A stretch of 64,000 nt of DNA from Gerris lacustris. Its lineage: Eukaryota > Arthropoda > Insecta > Hemiptera > Gerridae. The position numbers and the translations under genes were made by a program. The notes below the pieces were generated by a model. The model did not search any database, had not been told where the DNA came from, and worked only from the letters and a program-made list of their open reading frames with translations. Position 1 is the first letter of the stretch, and each line of letters opens with the position of its first letter. The stretch is taken from the NCBI GenBank assembly GCA_951217055.1, contig OX578284.1, positions 43,799,467 to 43,863,466 of the forward strand, in the 5' to 3' direction. Positions 11,411-24,142 of this stretch are shown here, piece after piece.

Positions 11411-13489
11411 ACAAAAAAATTATTTAAAGATGATTTGTAAGCGAGGTAGCACAACACGTAATACACGTAATATAGAACCCGATATTTCTTTTTTTCTAAT
11501 CAACGACTAAATCAAATTGTTCACAGATTTGCGAATAATAAAAAACGTCAAATTAAAGGAGATGCATGCATTTTGTTAAAATTATTATAATTGTCACTTT
11601 AAAGAAAATGTTTATTTATCAAAAAGATTTCATTTAGCACAGAAATAAATTATTCTATTTAAATTAAGTGTATACTAAAACAATAACTTTAATAATTGAA
11701 TTTTCTATAAATTTACTGTTAATTTTGTCCAATAATATATTTAAATAAATCTAAATGAATCAGGGTATTGCAAACAATTAACATAAAAATATCCATTTAA
11801 TTCTAAAAAAAGGTTCTATTGCTTTACAATTATTTAAATTAAATATTGTATAATATAATTTTATATTGCTCATTAAAAATTAAACTTATTTTTATTTTTC
11901 TAATCGTATGAAAATTACTTATTTTCCAAATTTGGATTTTCATCTACAAATAAATATTATTATTATAAAATAATTATTATATTTAATAATCTTATTAATA
12001 ATTTAAGTTTTAAAGATAAGTGAAATAATTTTAAAAGGTTATTTATTTTTGGGGGAAAAATCTGGTTTATTTGGGAAGGAAAAATATAATAACGTAAATT
12101 ATTATCAATGAAACTAGTTTTAAGCGGTTAGTTGAATGTAAATAGAGAATTAGAGCGCTCAGGAGTCAGGTGAGTACTGATAGATAAAGGAAAGGCTTGC
12201 AAGAGGTAAAAAAAACGACACAACTTTAAAGAGAGGGAGGAATTCTAGTCATGAATGAATTGACTACGAAGTGGGGGAAGAGGCCAGTTCCATTCATAAA
12301 GTTTTATAATACGACGTCATTGTGCGTGGCGTGTGCCAGATCCATTCATTCATTAGAGAAACGTAGGAAAATACAAATACATATATGAGTGGAGTAACTA
12401 AATGTTATGTTAACAGATTATCGTAGGTGTTGTGACGTTTCAAAACCTCGTCTTTCCCCACCATTGTTGGTTAGAACGCAACGGTTAATACGTCACGATA
12501 AAAAAAAAAAAAAAAAAACAGAAATAAACACATTAAACAATTTAAGGAAAATTTATTAAAGCTGAAATGAAAATATTCAAAAGAAAACCAAGGCGCCAGA
12601 CTAAGAAAAAAACGAAAAACAGGTGGGCCCAGAAAAACAATTTTTTCTGGGAGGGGGGCAAAAATAAAAACATATTACAGACAAAAATACCGGTTAAACT
12701 GAACAGATGTGGATTCTAAATTTAACATTTTTGCAATGGTTTTTTGGTTTTGTATACCATTAGTTGTTAAATGGATGAGGCAAGCAAAATAATTACGTCG
12801 GTTAAAGGAAATTGGATATTTGGAAAACATCCGTTTCTATTTCGTTATAGATTTTTCTCTTAATCCAAGACGTCACAAATTAAGTATCTCTAGGAAAAAA
12901 ACTACGCATTTAAAAGTGTTAAATTTTTGTTACTCTGCATGTCAAACGGATACTGAGAGAATTTGTTCAGTTATCGGTACTTTTTAAGATTGTTACTCCC
13001 CTATTTTTCTTTAGAATATAAATGGACATAATTATTTATAAATTCCTTGGTCTAAACAACTATTAAGAAAAAGGAATGTTTAGTCCAATGTACTTTGGGG
13101 CACAGGAATATCACACTTCTGTTTTTATAAGAGAAGTAACAGTCTAAAGAAGAACATTTTATACACCTTTTTAAAAATTATTACTACCCTCTATTTTTTG
13201 TAAGGGGAGTAAAAATCTAAAGAAGTGCCAAGTTATCAATTATATATCAAATTATTAAAACATGCTTAAACTAAAATGTTAATTGTAACAGGTGAATAAA
13301 TACAAATCATTTTTACGATGAAAAGTTATATGATATGTAACGAAAAATAAGTAGCACACATTTAAAGGTGTTAAAAATTACATAGAATAAATAAAATTTA
13401 CGAACAAGGTCAAAGAAGTAAGCACACAAGATATACATATATTTATAATAAACGATTTGTAAGACGGAACTAATCTGGGACCGTTTATA
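11411..13489. other. no gene seen
   Basis: Very AT-rich (11.5-12.1 kb) with no supported open frame. There is an A run of about 19 bases near 12500, followed by a short hairpin, CCCAGAAAAA with TTTTTTCTGGG, near 12629-12651. No coding motif was found. Confidence 0.4.
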
Positions 13490-13795
13490 GCCTACGTTGG
13501 ACATACAATCCAAATTTCTTAAAAATCAGATGATATGTACATTTAAAAATATAGGTGTAAATAAATATAAATAAATAAAATAAATATATATATATATATG
13601 TGCGAAGATAAACAAATGAGCGTAGAATTTTGATACATATGGGACCAACAATGGGCTACTTTTGACATATTCCATCCAAATTTCCATACAACTAAAGTTT
13701 GAGCAACTTTTAGAAGCGAGATCGTGCCCATGGGCAACTCCAGGTTATTGGGCCCCAGACAGCCCTCTAGCTCTAGTCCGCCCACCTTTTAATCT
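13490..13795. repeat. dispersed repeat, copy of the GGGACCAACAATGGGCTA family
   Basis: Two half-units share TGGGACC, then CCAATCCAAATTTCTTAAAA or CCATCCAAATTTCC. They correspond to segments at 16970-17230 (inside a hAT) and 27620-27870. The right end has GTGCCCATGGGCAACTCC and GGGCCCCAGACAGCCCTC, GC-rich words like those at hAT ends. A TA run sits at about 13585-13600. Confidence 0.6.
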
Positions 13796-14689
13796 TCCAC
13801 AAAATCAAACTGTAGGCGAATGAAATGTAAATTTACTTAATAATAAGGCTCTGCTGGCACAAAAAAAGCATGGAAACCACACACGTTAAAAATAAAATTT
13901 CTTAAACTTAATTGACATGACATCTGCTTGTGACTATTTTTATTCTTCATCAAACCCTTCAGCGCGTAGGTATAGAAATTGCATAAACAAATCTATTAAA
14001 CCTTTACACATATACTACAAAACAATGAAATAGCTGAAGTCGAGGTCCAATAATATAATTTAAAAAAAAAATGCAACGAAATGTTTTTTAATAGCAGAAT
14101 AATTCATTATGTTTATAATTATGTACGATTAAGAACGTTTTATTTCTCTACTGAATTAGCACATACCACATACATACCATTAACTCTACAATACAACGTT
14201 CACAGGCAATTAAAAATTTCTATAGATCGCACCGCTGTTATTATAGACATGCGAAGGGTCGCGTCACAGTAATCTATTTTTAACTAAAAGTTCTTTTTAA
14301 GACAATTTGGAATTTTATCATTTCACAATATAAGGATTGTGATGTGACTAAATGACGATACATATTTTCTATAGTATGCTTGTTTACCTCGGTAATAAAA
14401 GACCGGAAATTATTTTTGAAATTAAATGGTTCACGTCACACATATGGATTAGATGGAATTAGAGTTATCAACGTTCAATTAGTTTCTTCTTGAAAAGCTC
14501 TGAATGGAGTAAACAAAAATCGATCTGATAACCTAAGTCTACAAATGCTCAGCAGAAACACCAAGTCCAACACCAATAAATATAGTTGAAATTACGCTAT
14601 CGGGTGAATATGTAAATATGGAAATGAACATTGTAAACTAAATATAAATGATAGTAGAACCAAATAAAATCCACCTCTACTTAATCTTT
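13796..14689. other. no gene seen
   Basis: AT-rich. One 63-codon open frame (14081-14272) has no recognised domain and I do not support it as a gene. Confidence 0.4.
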
Positions 14690-15060
14690 AATCCTAATCG
14701 GATCCAGGTATCTTCCCACCTGGTTGTGGTTGGAAATCGAAAGCTATGAGAAAGGTCGCGTACGAGAGAAGATATTGGTTTTTAATGGGTTCTCTGTTTT
14801 GTAGAGGAAGTCGTGGTATTAAAGAGACAGTTTGGGTGTCTATCCGGTGCCCACCCGAAGTCATTACGCGGCGTCGTCCTACGCCAAGTCCTGCCGAGTT
14901 TCTCCCTGTTCAAACCCTCGCTCTCCCGTCACTTCCAAGTCCCCTTCACTTCGAGGGCGCTTGCCGGAGACCGCTATCCCTTCCCGCGGGGCTTAGCCGT
15001 TTTTGGTCGTGACTATAAAATCAGGATAAACGTGTAGGCCGAGGGTTTAACCTACCGGAT
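14690..15060. other. GC-richer island of unknown origin
   Basis: GC content is visibly above the surroundings, with CGAGGGCGCTTGCCGGAG and CCCGCGGGGCTTAGCC. Two overlapping open frames cross it, neither with a recognised domain. Composition and repeat-rich context suggest a fragment of a transposable element or an old transcribed repeat. I cannot name it. Confidence 0.35.
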
Positions 15061-15859
15061 TCCCCGTGTTCCAAGCTTTAACTACCAGGTCCTTAAGTAA
15101 TCGTTTCCCCTCTATGAGAGATGCATCGTATAATTTACCGCGTCGTTCCTTTACATTCATCAAATTTGGAATAGAAGAGGTATTTTAAAACCAAATACCA
15201 CCTGCGGGTTATCTTTCAGCATCAAGCCATATAAGGTGTGCGTTTACATCGTACGGTTTTGGAAAACATCGTTTGAACGCATCTATCAGATTAGCTATGT
15301 TCTTTTAAAACACCACCTGCGGGGAATCCATCAACATTAGATGAAACAAGTGGATCTCATGGATTGAGATTATAAGACGACTTTTAACTTCAATATTAAA
15401 CCAGTTAACGGTATAGCGTGGATAAAATGCATAAAAACATTTAAAATCGGTTCATAAAACTTCATGAATGAAAGAATAATAAGAATAAGCTTATCAGTAG
15501 ATCTATAAATCTATAGTAAGGTAGAAAGAAAGAAATGTCTCCGTCAAAAGTAACTTAATTGTTCACGCGGGCCTTTAACTGCAAGTGTTTGTCTTCAGAA
15601 CCTGAGAGGAGTAGAAATGGGAGAGAGAAAGAATCACAAGAACCAGAGCTAGAGTTCAGCTAAGGGTTTATATCTGACTTAAAACAATATTAACATTAAA
15701 TATCCAATTCAAATCAATAGAACAAATAGCAGCAACATATTTACAGGTTAAGCCTTTCAGCAAAAAGTCCAGTCATGCACCATGACTTAATGAGCGAATT
15801 TTCAAAGAAATCTGCGTTTTATTGGCTTATGATAATATAGGAAAATTTTGGTTTAGAAT
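15061..15859. other. no gene seen; short direct repeat
   Basis: TTTTAAAACCAAATACCACC and CTGCGGG near 15183, and TTTTAAAACACCACCTGCGG near 15304, form a weak direct repeat about 120 bases apart. Nothing else was recognised. Confidence 0.4.
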
Positions 15860-16270
15860 TTGCACGGGTGAAAAAAAAATTGGTACACAGGGGTACGGGG
15901 TACAAAAGTCAAAATAGTATTTACCCTTCAAGATGCATGTCGTTGGAAAGCTCTTTAAGAATACAGTAATTGTTGTTATTTACACTTTTATCATATTTTC
16001 ACATAAAAGGGGGGTAAAATGGAAAAAACACGTTTTTTGACCCTAAACGGTCAAAATTTGACCCCTAAATGGACTCCAAAAATTCTGGTTAACGAACTCA
16101 TCCTCTCTTTTGATATTATTGACATTTTAAAATTTGTTTGAAATTTTTAAGTGCATCCTAAGGGGAGATATCGTCTGGAGTGACACATATATACATACAT
16201 ATATACATACATACATAAAAATAAGTGTTAAATTTTAGGAGTCGATTCAGAATGGTCTAAAACGGATTTC
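15860..16270 (+). repeat. dispersed repeat with GGGGTACGGGGTAC word
   Basis: Contains GGGGTACGGGGTAC (about 15890-15903), a reverse-orientation counterpart of which is at 22336-22350 (GTACCCCGTACC). A CATA/TATA microsatellite lies at about 16186-16216. No coding potential was found. Confidence 0.5.
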
Positions 16271-16416
16271 CATGGAAAACATTTTCAAAAATTCGCATTA
16301 CAAAAATTTTGAAGCCATTGCAATAGCGTAATTTTCTTTGAAAATTCGCTAAAAAGACCGTTTTTTTTATACTATATAGAAAAAGAAAGGCTGCACGCTT
16401 CAACATGGCAGATGGG

Positions 16417-17361
16417 CAGGGCCGGCTTAAGGGCCGGGCAACCCGGGCACTTGCCCGGGGCACCGCCGGTCTCCGCGCCAAGTGGGGGAGGTGAGGACAA
16501 GGTAAAACAAATTAACAAACAGAAGCAATTAAAAAAAATATGCGTGTAATGGAGTGGACTTTCCATATCATATATTGGCCTGCGCCCAATCTAAATTTTG
16601 TTATTTTATTTTATTTTATTAATATTGATTATATTTATTTAAGATTCCCTATCACTAGTGCCTTGAATAAATTTGTTTTTGTAAATTTGTAAACACTTGT
16701 ATCATGATCTTTAGTTTTTGGTCTTTTGATTGGTCACTTCCTGGTTATTCTTCTTTCCCCAATAAAAATAGATTTTTGGTTGTCTTTGCGCACTAACAGA
16801 GTGCATGTAAATTCTTATCTGCTATGCGATGAAATATTATAATTATCTTTAAACCATTACCTTTTTATGAATATCTATTTAATGTTTTAAAATTAAAAAA
16901 TAACGAAAAAATTATAAAATACGAGTTCATAATTACTTAGCCAATGTTTTCCATGGAAGACCGCAGATGGTTTAAAATAATATGGACCCATCTTTGGGCT
17001 ATACATTCTACATACCATTCAAATTTCATGAAAACCAGATGGGTACTTTTGAAGACATAAGTGTAAATAAATGTATGTTCGTGTGCTTGTGGAAGTGGAA
17101 CTAATAAGCGCAAAAAATTGAAACTTAAATGGGACCAACATTGTGCTAATGACCTAAATTTTGATGGTATGACCTACCATCAAAATTTCATTGAAATCGA
17201 ACGAGTAATTTTTAAGATGTGCTGGTTCGCAAAAATTGACGACATACCGACGGACAGACACGTGACCAATAAAATACCAATATAAAATACCCCGACTCAC
17301 CCAGATTGGGCGGCCCAATAGGTCCTTGCCCGAGTAAATATTTTGCCTTGAGCCGGTCCTG
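16417..17361. mobile_element. non-autonomous hAT transposon, 945 bp
   Basis: The ends are inverted repeats: CAGGGCCGGCTTAAG at 16417-16431 and CTTGAGCCGGTCCTG at 17347-17361. They match at 13 of 15 positions when one is reversed and complemented. An exact 8-bp target-site duplication CAGATGGG flanks it (16409-16416 and 17362-17369), diagnostic of the hAT superfamily. No transposase frame is present, so it would need one in trans. Inside the right half are two half-units of a dispersed repeat also found at 13.5 and 27.6 kb. Confidence 0.92.
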
Positions 17362-17369
17362 CAGATGGG

Positions 17370-18848
17370 AACACATAAACGGTAACATCAAAGCTACAGA
17401 TAGATAAAATGGTAACAAAAGGCCTGTTTAAATGGTATTTTATGGACTTCCTGGCTTAAGACTTTTACCGACAAAGTTGACTTTTGTACAGCAAGATATA
17501 AAGGCCATACAATTTGGGGACCATGCAATAGTATCGTCCGCTTTTGCACGTGAAATAATCTCGGGGAAAAATTAAAAACTGAACGGCAAGATCAAAGCTA
17601 GAGATGATGGGTAAAATGTTGAATTCTGGACAATGTGAAGACTGCTCCTCGTCTCTACCACATGATTACAATGCAACATACACTCAATGCAACCAAAATA
17701 ACTAACACAAATGGATCGATTAGGTTGAAAATTGCTACACAAAGCAATCGATCTAAGAAAGCTGTTTGATGATCAATGTTTTTGTAATAATGGTCAAACG
17801 ATCAATTTTCGATAATGATTTCCTTGTAAAACATCCTCCACTGTCATTAATTAAAGTTTACCATATTGACACAATCTTAAATTACCAAGACTCTTCAATC
17901 AACCGTTGTTTTTAACCTCTAGCAAATCTATAAATTAAAAATGAAAGACCTTGATCTCTCAAAAAATATTAACAAGTAAACAAGAATTTAAATGCGTCCC
18001 ATCTTGGAATTGCACAAGTGACCATATGACAAAGTGATCCGTACCATCCATTAAGATTAAAAGTACACACATTTTTTCTCTTTTTAAAGAAGAACATCCG
18101 GTCAAAACAAAAATATGATATTATCATTGCTATCATTACTATTTTTATTTTTTTTAATGTTTTTTGCGGTCATTAAATATTTAACGATTGTGACACTACA
18201 CATAACATTCATTTTCAAGTGTCACATTTTTTTCAATCTTCCAACCGCATGACATTAATATGATTGACAAACAATTGCATAATAATAGAAATAGTCTAGA
18301 GTCAGAATAAAAAAGAACTGAGCAAGAAAATGGTCCAGTGGAATTTTTATTATTAGTCGAAAGTCAAAGAGAAAAATTGATAATTTTAATTAAAAATACA
18401 ATTCTATGACATATATTATTGCCTAATGAGGTTATATTTTTGATGATAAAACTGTTTGATTTGTCTATTTGGAGAAATATACTACGAAACAAATATACTA
18501 AACAAACTGATATATACTATATATATAATATGATTATCATTGCCAGAAACATGGAAATGACCAACATGAACATGATGGCCAGAAGTGACTAACATGAATT
18601 TTCAAATTTTTGTTGGGTACTTTCCGAGAACAGGTGCATTACAGTGCAGACAGACAAGCGCAGGAATCTGAAAGGATCCTCGTTTCTGTCTACGGACTGG
18701 ACCCTAAAAAGAGGAAATGTTCCTAATCCGTTGGCAATTAACTATCAGCTTCCGAGCATAATGGAAGCTGATCGTAAAGAAATTTCTTATGTCTCCAAAA
18801 CATAAGTCTTACAAAACCAAGGTAAAAAAACCTATCTTAACTAAACCA
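17370..18848. other. no gene seen
   Basis: AT-rich. A short inverted repeat (CAGCTTCC / GGAAGCTG, 18748-18770) is visible. No coding motif was found. Confidence 0.4.
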
Positions 18849-18852
18849 ACTG

Positions 18853-18899
18853 AAAGTATCTACCTGTTGACAATAAAGTATCTACCTGTTGACAATAAA
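18853..18899. repeat. 22-bp tandem duplication
   Basis: AAAGTATCTACCTGTTGACA occurs at 18853 and 18875 with exact identity over the unit, followed by ATAAAC. Confidence 0.95.
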
Positions 18900-21589
18900 C
18901 TGATCAATTTTGAGTTTTATCCCATATAAGAAATAAATAAATATGATCAGGGATTTCTTTATAATCATTGGTCTACCGTGAAAGAGAAGTAAATCGATTT
19001 TTCATGAGATATAGGAAGATGTCAATGAAGTTGTTGAATCGTGCGTGCAGCCTATAATTTTCCGTGTAACGAGAAGGTTCTATCGAAGATAAAATTTGTC
19101 TCGGGTTGAAGAGACACCTAAGGGTTGAGACATGAGCTCGTTAGACTATAACACACCTGGGCGTCCATGAGGTCAACCCTTTGCTCCCTCAACTATTTCA
19201 AATGTATACTCTTTACGTACACCCACTATCTTTATACCACTCCGAACGTTACGCCCACAAAAGAAAAGTTTTTCTTTTGGTTTTATAATCTATCCCTTCA
19301 TTCAGAAACCAAAGCAAAAACCAACCCTTTTGCTTCCACTAACGTATTCCTTGAAATTGTTTTCTTCTACACGAATCCACTTTGACCTTGTCCTTAAAGG
19401 TCCTCCTTCCGTCCATATCCAAGCCCACAAAGAAAAGACACGAACACGACTGTCAAAAAAATAGTATTGTATTTTTTTGTGTCATCCTCCCAAAAAAATA
19501 TTTCCTATCAACATGACCCTTCTCCCTTTCATTTCGACTCCTTACTGTCCCTCTGCCCTTGATGGTATAACGAAAACAAATTACCTCCTGTGTAATAGGG
19601 GTGGGTCCCTAAAAAGGGTTTGAAGAGAATAGGAATCGAAAGAAAAAGGACCGAAAAATTATACCCTTTTTTGATAAATGGTTGAAAGCTCCTGGTTGAT
19701 GACATGTTTGTTTTTTCCTCTTAAGTTTGATATAAGTTTCCTGTGATTTACAACATCTTTCCAGACAGGAAGATCACGAGAAAACAAAATAAAAATAATA
19801 GGATCGATTTTTTACTACTTTGATAAGAACGTAGGGGAGTCAGAGTTTTTTAATATTTTATATTTTAAACCATTACGTCAATTAACGAGAGAGTATATAG
19901 AAAGAAACTCCCTAACTATTATATTAAGAGCCAGGTACAATCTCTTAAGTACGAGCTTACATTTAAAAAAATATAGCTTCAAGGACAACAGTGAATAGAA
20001 CTCAACTTTTACCTTGGGTGAGAGGAGTACTAGCTTCATAATGGTAAGGAGAGAAAATGGCTTCTTCCAATTTTCCTTGTGGCGTAAATATTGGACAAAC
20101 ATAATATCATTTTACTTCAGAGCTTACAGAAGATAATGGAAGCTTTGTGATCATAATGAATAAAGAAAATTTTAAATTGTAGTTATAGGTGGAATATAAC
20201 TTCTTTCTATTGTAAAGGGAAAATATGGATGGAATATAGCTGATTTCTAGTGGTTTCGCGTAGAAGGTGTAAAGACAGCCCTCTACATTATGGTGTTAAA
20301 GGAAAAGAGCTTAATACTTAAGATATTGCGGTAATCGATTTGTCCAAAAACTAAAAAACTAGAACATCAGTAGTAAAAATGAAACAGCGGACTTCAACAT
20401 CACTCTGGAAGCAGCCTGCACTGAAATAATAAAATGTTAGACTGACTTAAGCTACAAAAGTATTCATCAGATTACAAGTAATCTTATATTAAGTCTTTTA
20501 AGTCTGATTTCGGTTAGACTTAAAAAAGTTACAAATCTTCATCGCAAGGTAACATAGAAAAATCTTTCACTTCCTTTCCATAAGCGGCTTTTCACACCGT
20601 TGAACATTCACAGGCGCTTTTACTTCCAACATCCGCTGGTGAGCTGACTGAAAAACGAGACAAGCCTAAGTGCAAACCAGTAAGAAAAGATATTCTACCT
20701 GTGAATAAAGACGGTTTCCGAGCAAATGGCAACAAGAAAGGTATGGATTAAGAGGATTTTTCAGACAAGGGAGGCATCAGTCGTGCGCCTCTTCTGTTCG
20801 CTGTAAAAAAAGAAACTCCAAGGAGAAAAAGAAAGAATAAATCCGATTTTAAAAACGAAACCGACGTGTAAAGTAACGAAAATAAGCTTAAAAGGGTGGG
20901 ATAGAGGATTTCTTTTTCAACACAAATCGTCGGTAAAGCAGGAAGAGCATGTTACCATGATAACGGAACAAACCAAGTGACATCAGCTTGAGGATGTCAA
21001 ATAAAAAAGGGAGGAAACTATATTCAACAGTGAAAGTAACTGCACACTTGGCCAAAACGAAATGTCCTATTGTTGGATCAACAAAGTAATCAGGTTAAGT
21101 TGATGTCACTTCAACAAGATTATATGAAAAGATTGTGAAATTAAGGTCACGTAACTCACAACTACACAGCAGCACCGAGAATTATAGAAAGGTTTTCTTT
21201 GATGGATATCCGCCGACGGTGTTCGGGTTCGGTACATTTCAGAGTTCAACCTTTCATCCATAAATAACTAGCGAAAAAAGGTATTACGTTAATACCTAGG
21301 CGTAAATGATCCGACGATCGATGCAGAAACTTCCTATCGACACAAAAAAGAGAAACAGTATATAAAAATAGAACGTCTTAAGACATTGATTCACAACGGA
21401 TGTGCCGTGAGCGGAACTCTAGTTGTCGTAATGCACTAAATTATATTTATAGAAAATTGCCCAGAAAAATATACTCTTTAAACTATTAAGGTAGAGACAT
21501 TTAGCATTATTTTCGTCCCCTCACCTTTTTACTTTTTCTCACTACTAATAGTAGGAAAAGTATTGTTTTCACCAAAAAAATTGTTTTCG
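18900..21589. other. no gene seen
   Basis: Two short open frames (19167-19385 plus strand, 19878-20102 minus strand) have no recognised domain and are near the length expected by chance. No tandem repeat or inverted repeat of note was found by eye. Confidence 0.35.
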
Positions 21590-22230
21590 AGTTTTCAACG
21601 GAATTATCCGTTTTAGGTGTTTTTAAGACCTCCTGAGGGGTTTTCAGCATGACGTATGTATGTGTGTTATCATCGAAGCGCCCAAAGGTATTTAACCTAG
21701 AGAGTTGAAACTTGGCAGAAAAATCAGTCTTAACCTGTAGTTGTACCATCCGGAAAATCAATTTTTTCCGCCATCTTGAACCCAGTTTGCCGAGTCAGCA
21801 AAAATTTTAAAAATCGTAATAAATCGAAAATGGTCCTGTTCGAGTTGAAATTTGGCTTGAATGTACCTCTCTGTATGACGAACAAGCCCACTAAATTTCA
21901 TTTTGATTTTGGCCGCCATTTTGAAGTTATAAATTTTTGAATTTTTAAACTTTGACGGTTAATAATACTGAAAGTATAAATAGGTTTTTTACATAAAGCA
22001 TATCGTTGGAAACGGAAAAAATTAAGGAACAAATATAAAAAAAACCGATGAAATTCCATTAATTAGTTTAAAAGTTATAAGCGAATATAATTATTTATTA
22101 GTGCGATAATTTTGATGACGTCAAAGTTTGTTTACATTTGTCAAAATACCGCCAAACTTCAAATAATTAAATAAAATATAGGTATTAAAAAAAGGTTTTT
22201 TTGAAGAATGATAATAAATCAGTTAGTTCA
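21590..22230. repeat. dispersed repeat of unknown class
   Basis: Repeated sentence-like blocks are present: GAGTTGAAACTTGGCAGAAA near 21700 and GAGTTGAAATTTGGCTTGAA near 21842, each followed by a CCGCCATCTTGAA or CCGCCATTTTGAA block (about 21766 and 21912). This alternation is typical of old arthropod repeats. The short minus-strand open frame here is not supported as a gene. Confidence 0.5.
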
Positions 22231-22350
22231 GAACGGCACCCATCCAAGTACTGACCACGTCCAATTCTGCTTCCTCCTGCTGCAAAGCAGCAGGAGAGGC
22301 CACTTTAGTGGCCTCTGAAGTGAGGAAAAGTTCCGAGGTACCCCGTACCC
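22231..22350 (-). repeat. 5S-rRNA-like block with two adjacent hairpins
   Basis: On the minus strand 22237-22256 reads GGTCAGTACTTGGATGGGTG, nearly the conserved 5S rRNA segment GGTTAGTACTTGGATGGGTG. Beside it are two strong hairpins: a 10-bp stem CTCCTGCTGC / GCAGCAGGAG with loop AAA (22274-22296) and a 9-bp stem GAGGCCACT / AGTGGCCTC with loop TT (22296-22315). It is not a full 5S gene. A 5S-related SINE or a transposon terminus could carry it. Confidence 0.55.
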
Positions 22351-23609
22351 GATTTTTTCTTCTTTTACACATGAAAAAAATATCAGCTTATTATAGGACG
22401 GAGGGATTAGTCTCTACACGATAATTAGACTATTCCAGGCTGGAGCATCGGCTATTTTACTGATCTAGTTGATGTAATCACCAGTTAGAAACAAGTCTCA
22501 CCACTCAGGTATTCAAACTATTGAAGAACATGTTTGGTTCTTCAATAACCAAATATGTCAGTGTTGATTTAAACATGGGTTTACGCGAGTTGCGAGTACG
22601 TTAAACCTACGAGTTACTAATATTACATTCAAAATACTTATCTAATACTTTGAATCTATCAATAATTGGTCAATACTAATTACATATCTCATGATAACAG
22701 ACAAGTGACCTCCAGGTTTTATTCACTATTCTCCAGCTTATATTAAATATTACTCTGCAGACACAAGCAGCACGAGTTAAGCTCAAGTACGCATATGTAT
22801 TTTTAATTTATTAGACACGTTAAATCTGAGTGAGGTAAACATTATTTTCTGCTAATATATCTAACATTCAAGGGTGATTCTATTTCAATAAACGTATGTG
22901 GAACGCAGTGGAATTCGTATTGGCAATTCGAATGTAATTTAGTTGCTTCAATCCGATACGAAGGTTGAATTGGTTTGGCAATTCAATCCTCTTCATCGCG
23001 CAACATTTACGTAAGACAGCCAAACAAATTGTTATCTAAAACTAAAAGAATCACAATAGATTTTACAACTAAGCATCCCAGATCCCTGATCCCAAAAGAT
23101 GCGATGCATAATGAACTCGCGTAGAATAGTTTTCCAATATTTGTTTTTAAATATGGCTGAAAAGGAACATATTACGAGAGAAAAATGTCCATAATCCTAA
23201 TCTACCTTAAAAGTGCTTCAAAATGATGTTGATAAATGAAAATATATGAGTCCTTAGGGAATTAGTTTCATTTAATTTTAGTAACCCACCTCATCCAGCC
23301 CACAATTGGTGACACCGACAAAGAAGAATAGTGGACCAAGAAAGGCAATATCAAACAAGTCGATGAGATTTTTTATCAACTAATTATTGATTTCACATTT
23401 TTCGGAAAAACCATTTTTTCTTATTTGACCCAGAGGATAATAAAGTCAAAGTCGGTAAACATTCAATCGCCGGGAAAGCGGAGAAATTTCCACCCTTCTG
23501 GAGAGCGGAACCCGATCTGTGTAACACGTTAAAGCAAAATAAAAATAGCCCTCCTTTCTTTCTGCCTCTTGCAGTTCAGGCAAATTGAAGCCTAGTTCGT
23601 TACGTCTAA
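22351..23609. other. no gene seen
   Basis: AT-rich with frequent stops. Nothing was recognised. Confidence 0.4.
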
Positions 23610-23611
23610 TA

Positions 23612-24140
23612 GGGTGTTCCAAAAGTAGCGCTGAATTTTAAACTGCAATAAAAAACTCAATTTCCGCTCAATTTGAAAACTTTTTATTGAAAATCGTTGT
23701 ACATGAACTCCGACTTAAGTGTGAAAAATCACTTCGGGCATATGTCCAACCACACTTGCCCTACACTGAATCAACCGGTCATTAAACTTTTCGATCACTC
23801 GCCGGCAGGTCTCCGGATCGATAGTGGCAATGACTCTCATGATTTCCTGCTTCAAATGGTCAACCGTCTGATGTTTGTTTGCGTAAACCTTTAACTTTAT
23901 GAACCCCCACAAGAAAAAATCGAGTGAGGTCAAGTCGCAGGACCGTGCTGTAAAAAGTTTTCAACACCAAAATTCGGTGTTCTGTAGAGAGTTGTTCCAT
24001 GGTTACAAAATCGTATAAACAACACAAACTAAGCTACGAACGGGTCGATAACACAAATCGGAATGATAATAGATAACAAAAATGATAAAACCATGGCTAC
24101 CAACCTTTACGGGAAACCATAGTGAAACCTTTGGAACACC
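23612..24140 (-). mobile_element. internally deleted mariner-like element
   Basis: The ends are inverted repeats, GGGTGTTCCAAAAG on the left and CTTTGGAACACC on the right. They are flanked by TA dinucleotides at 23610-23611 and 24141-24142, as expected for Tc1/mariner. The element is only about 530 bp and keeps just the C-terminal transposase part on the minus strand, so most of the coding region has been deleted. Confidence 0.85.
23712..23960 (-). pseudogene. mariner transposase, C-terminal fragment
   Basis: The minus-strand translation begins in the motif ARSCDLTSLDFFLWG, the region holding the third catalytic aspartate of mariner transposases (usual form PDL.PLDFFLWG). It continues KVYANKHQTVDHLK and ends with the typical mariner C-terminus CRAS...GHMPEVIFHT. 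The upstream DNA-binding domain and the first two catalytic aspartates are missing, so it cannot be functional. A methionine just before TSLDFF gives an apparent start but is internal to the ancestral protein. Confidence 0.88.
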
Positions 24141-24142
24141 TA

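Noticed and set aside
14746..15037. Two overlapping open frames in the GC-rich island
   Set aside because: No domain, no splice context, and overlapping frames of equal quality; more likely composition-driven.
22231..22260. 5S rRNA gene
   Set aside because: Only about 20 of roughly 120 bases match.
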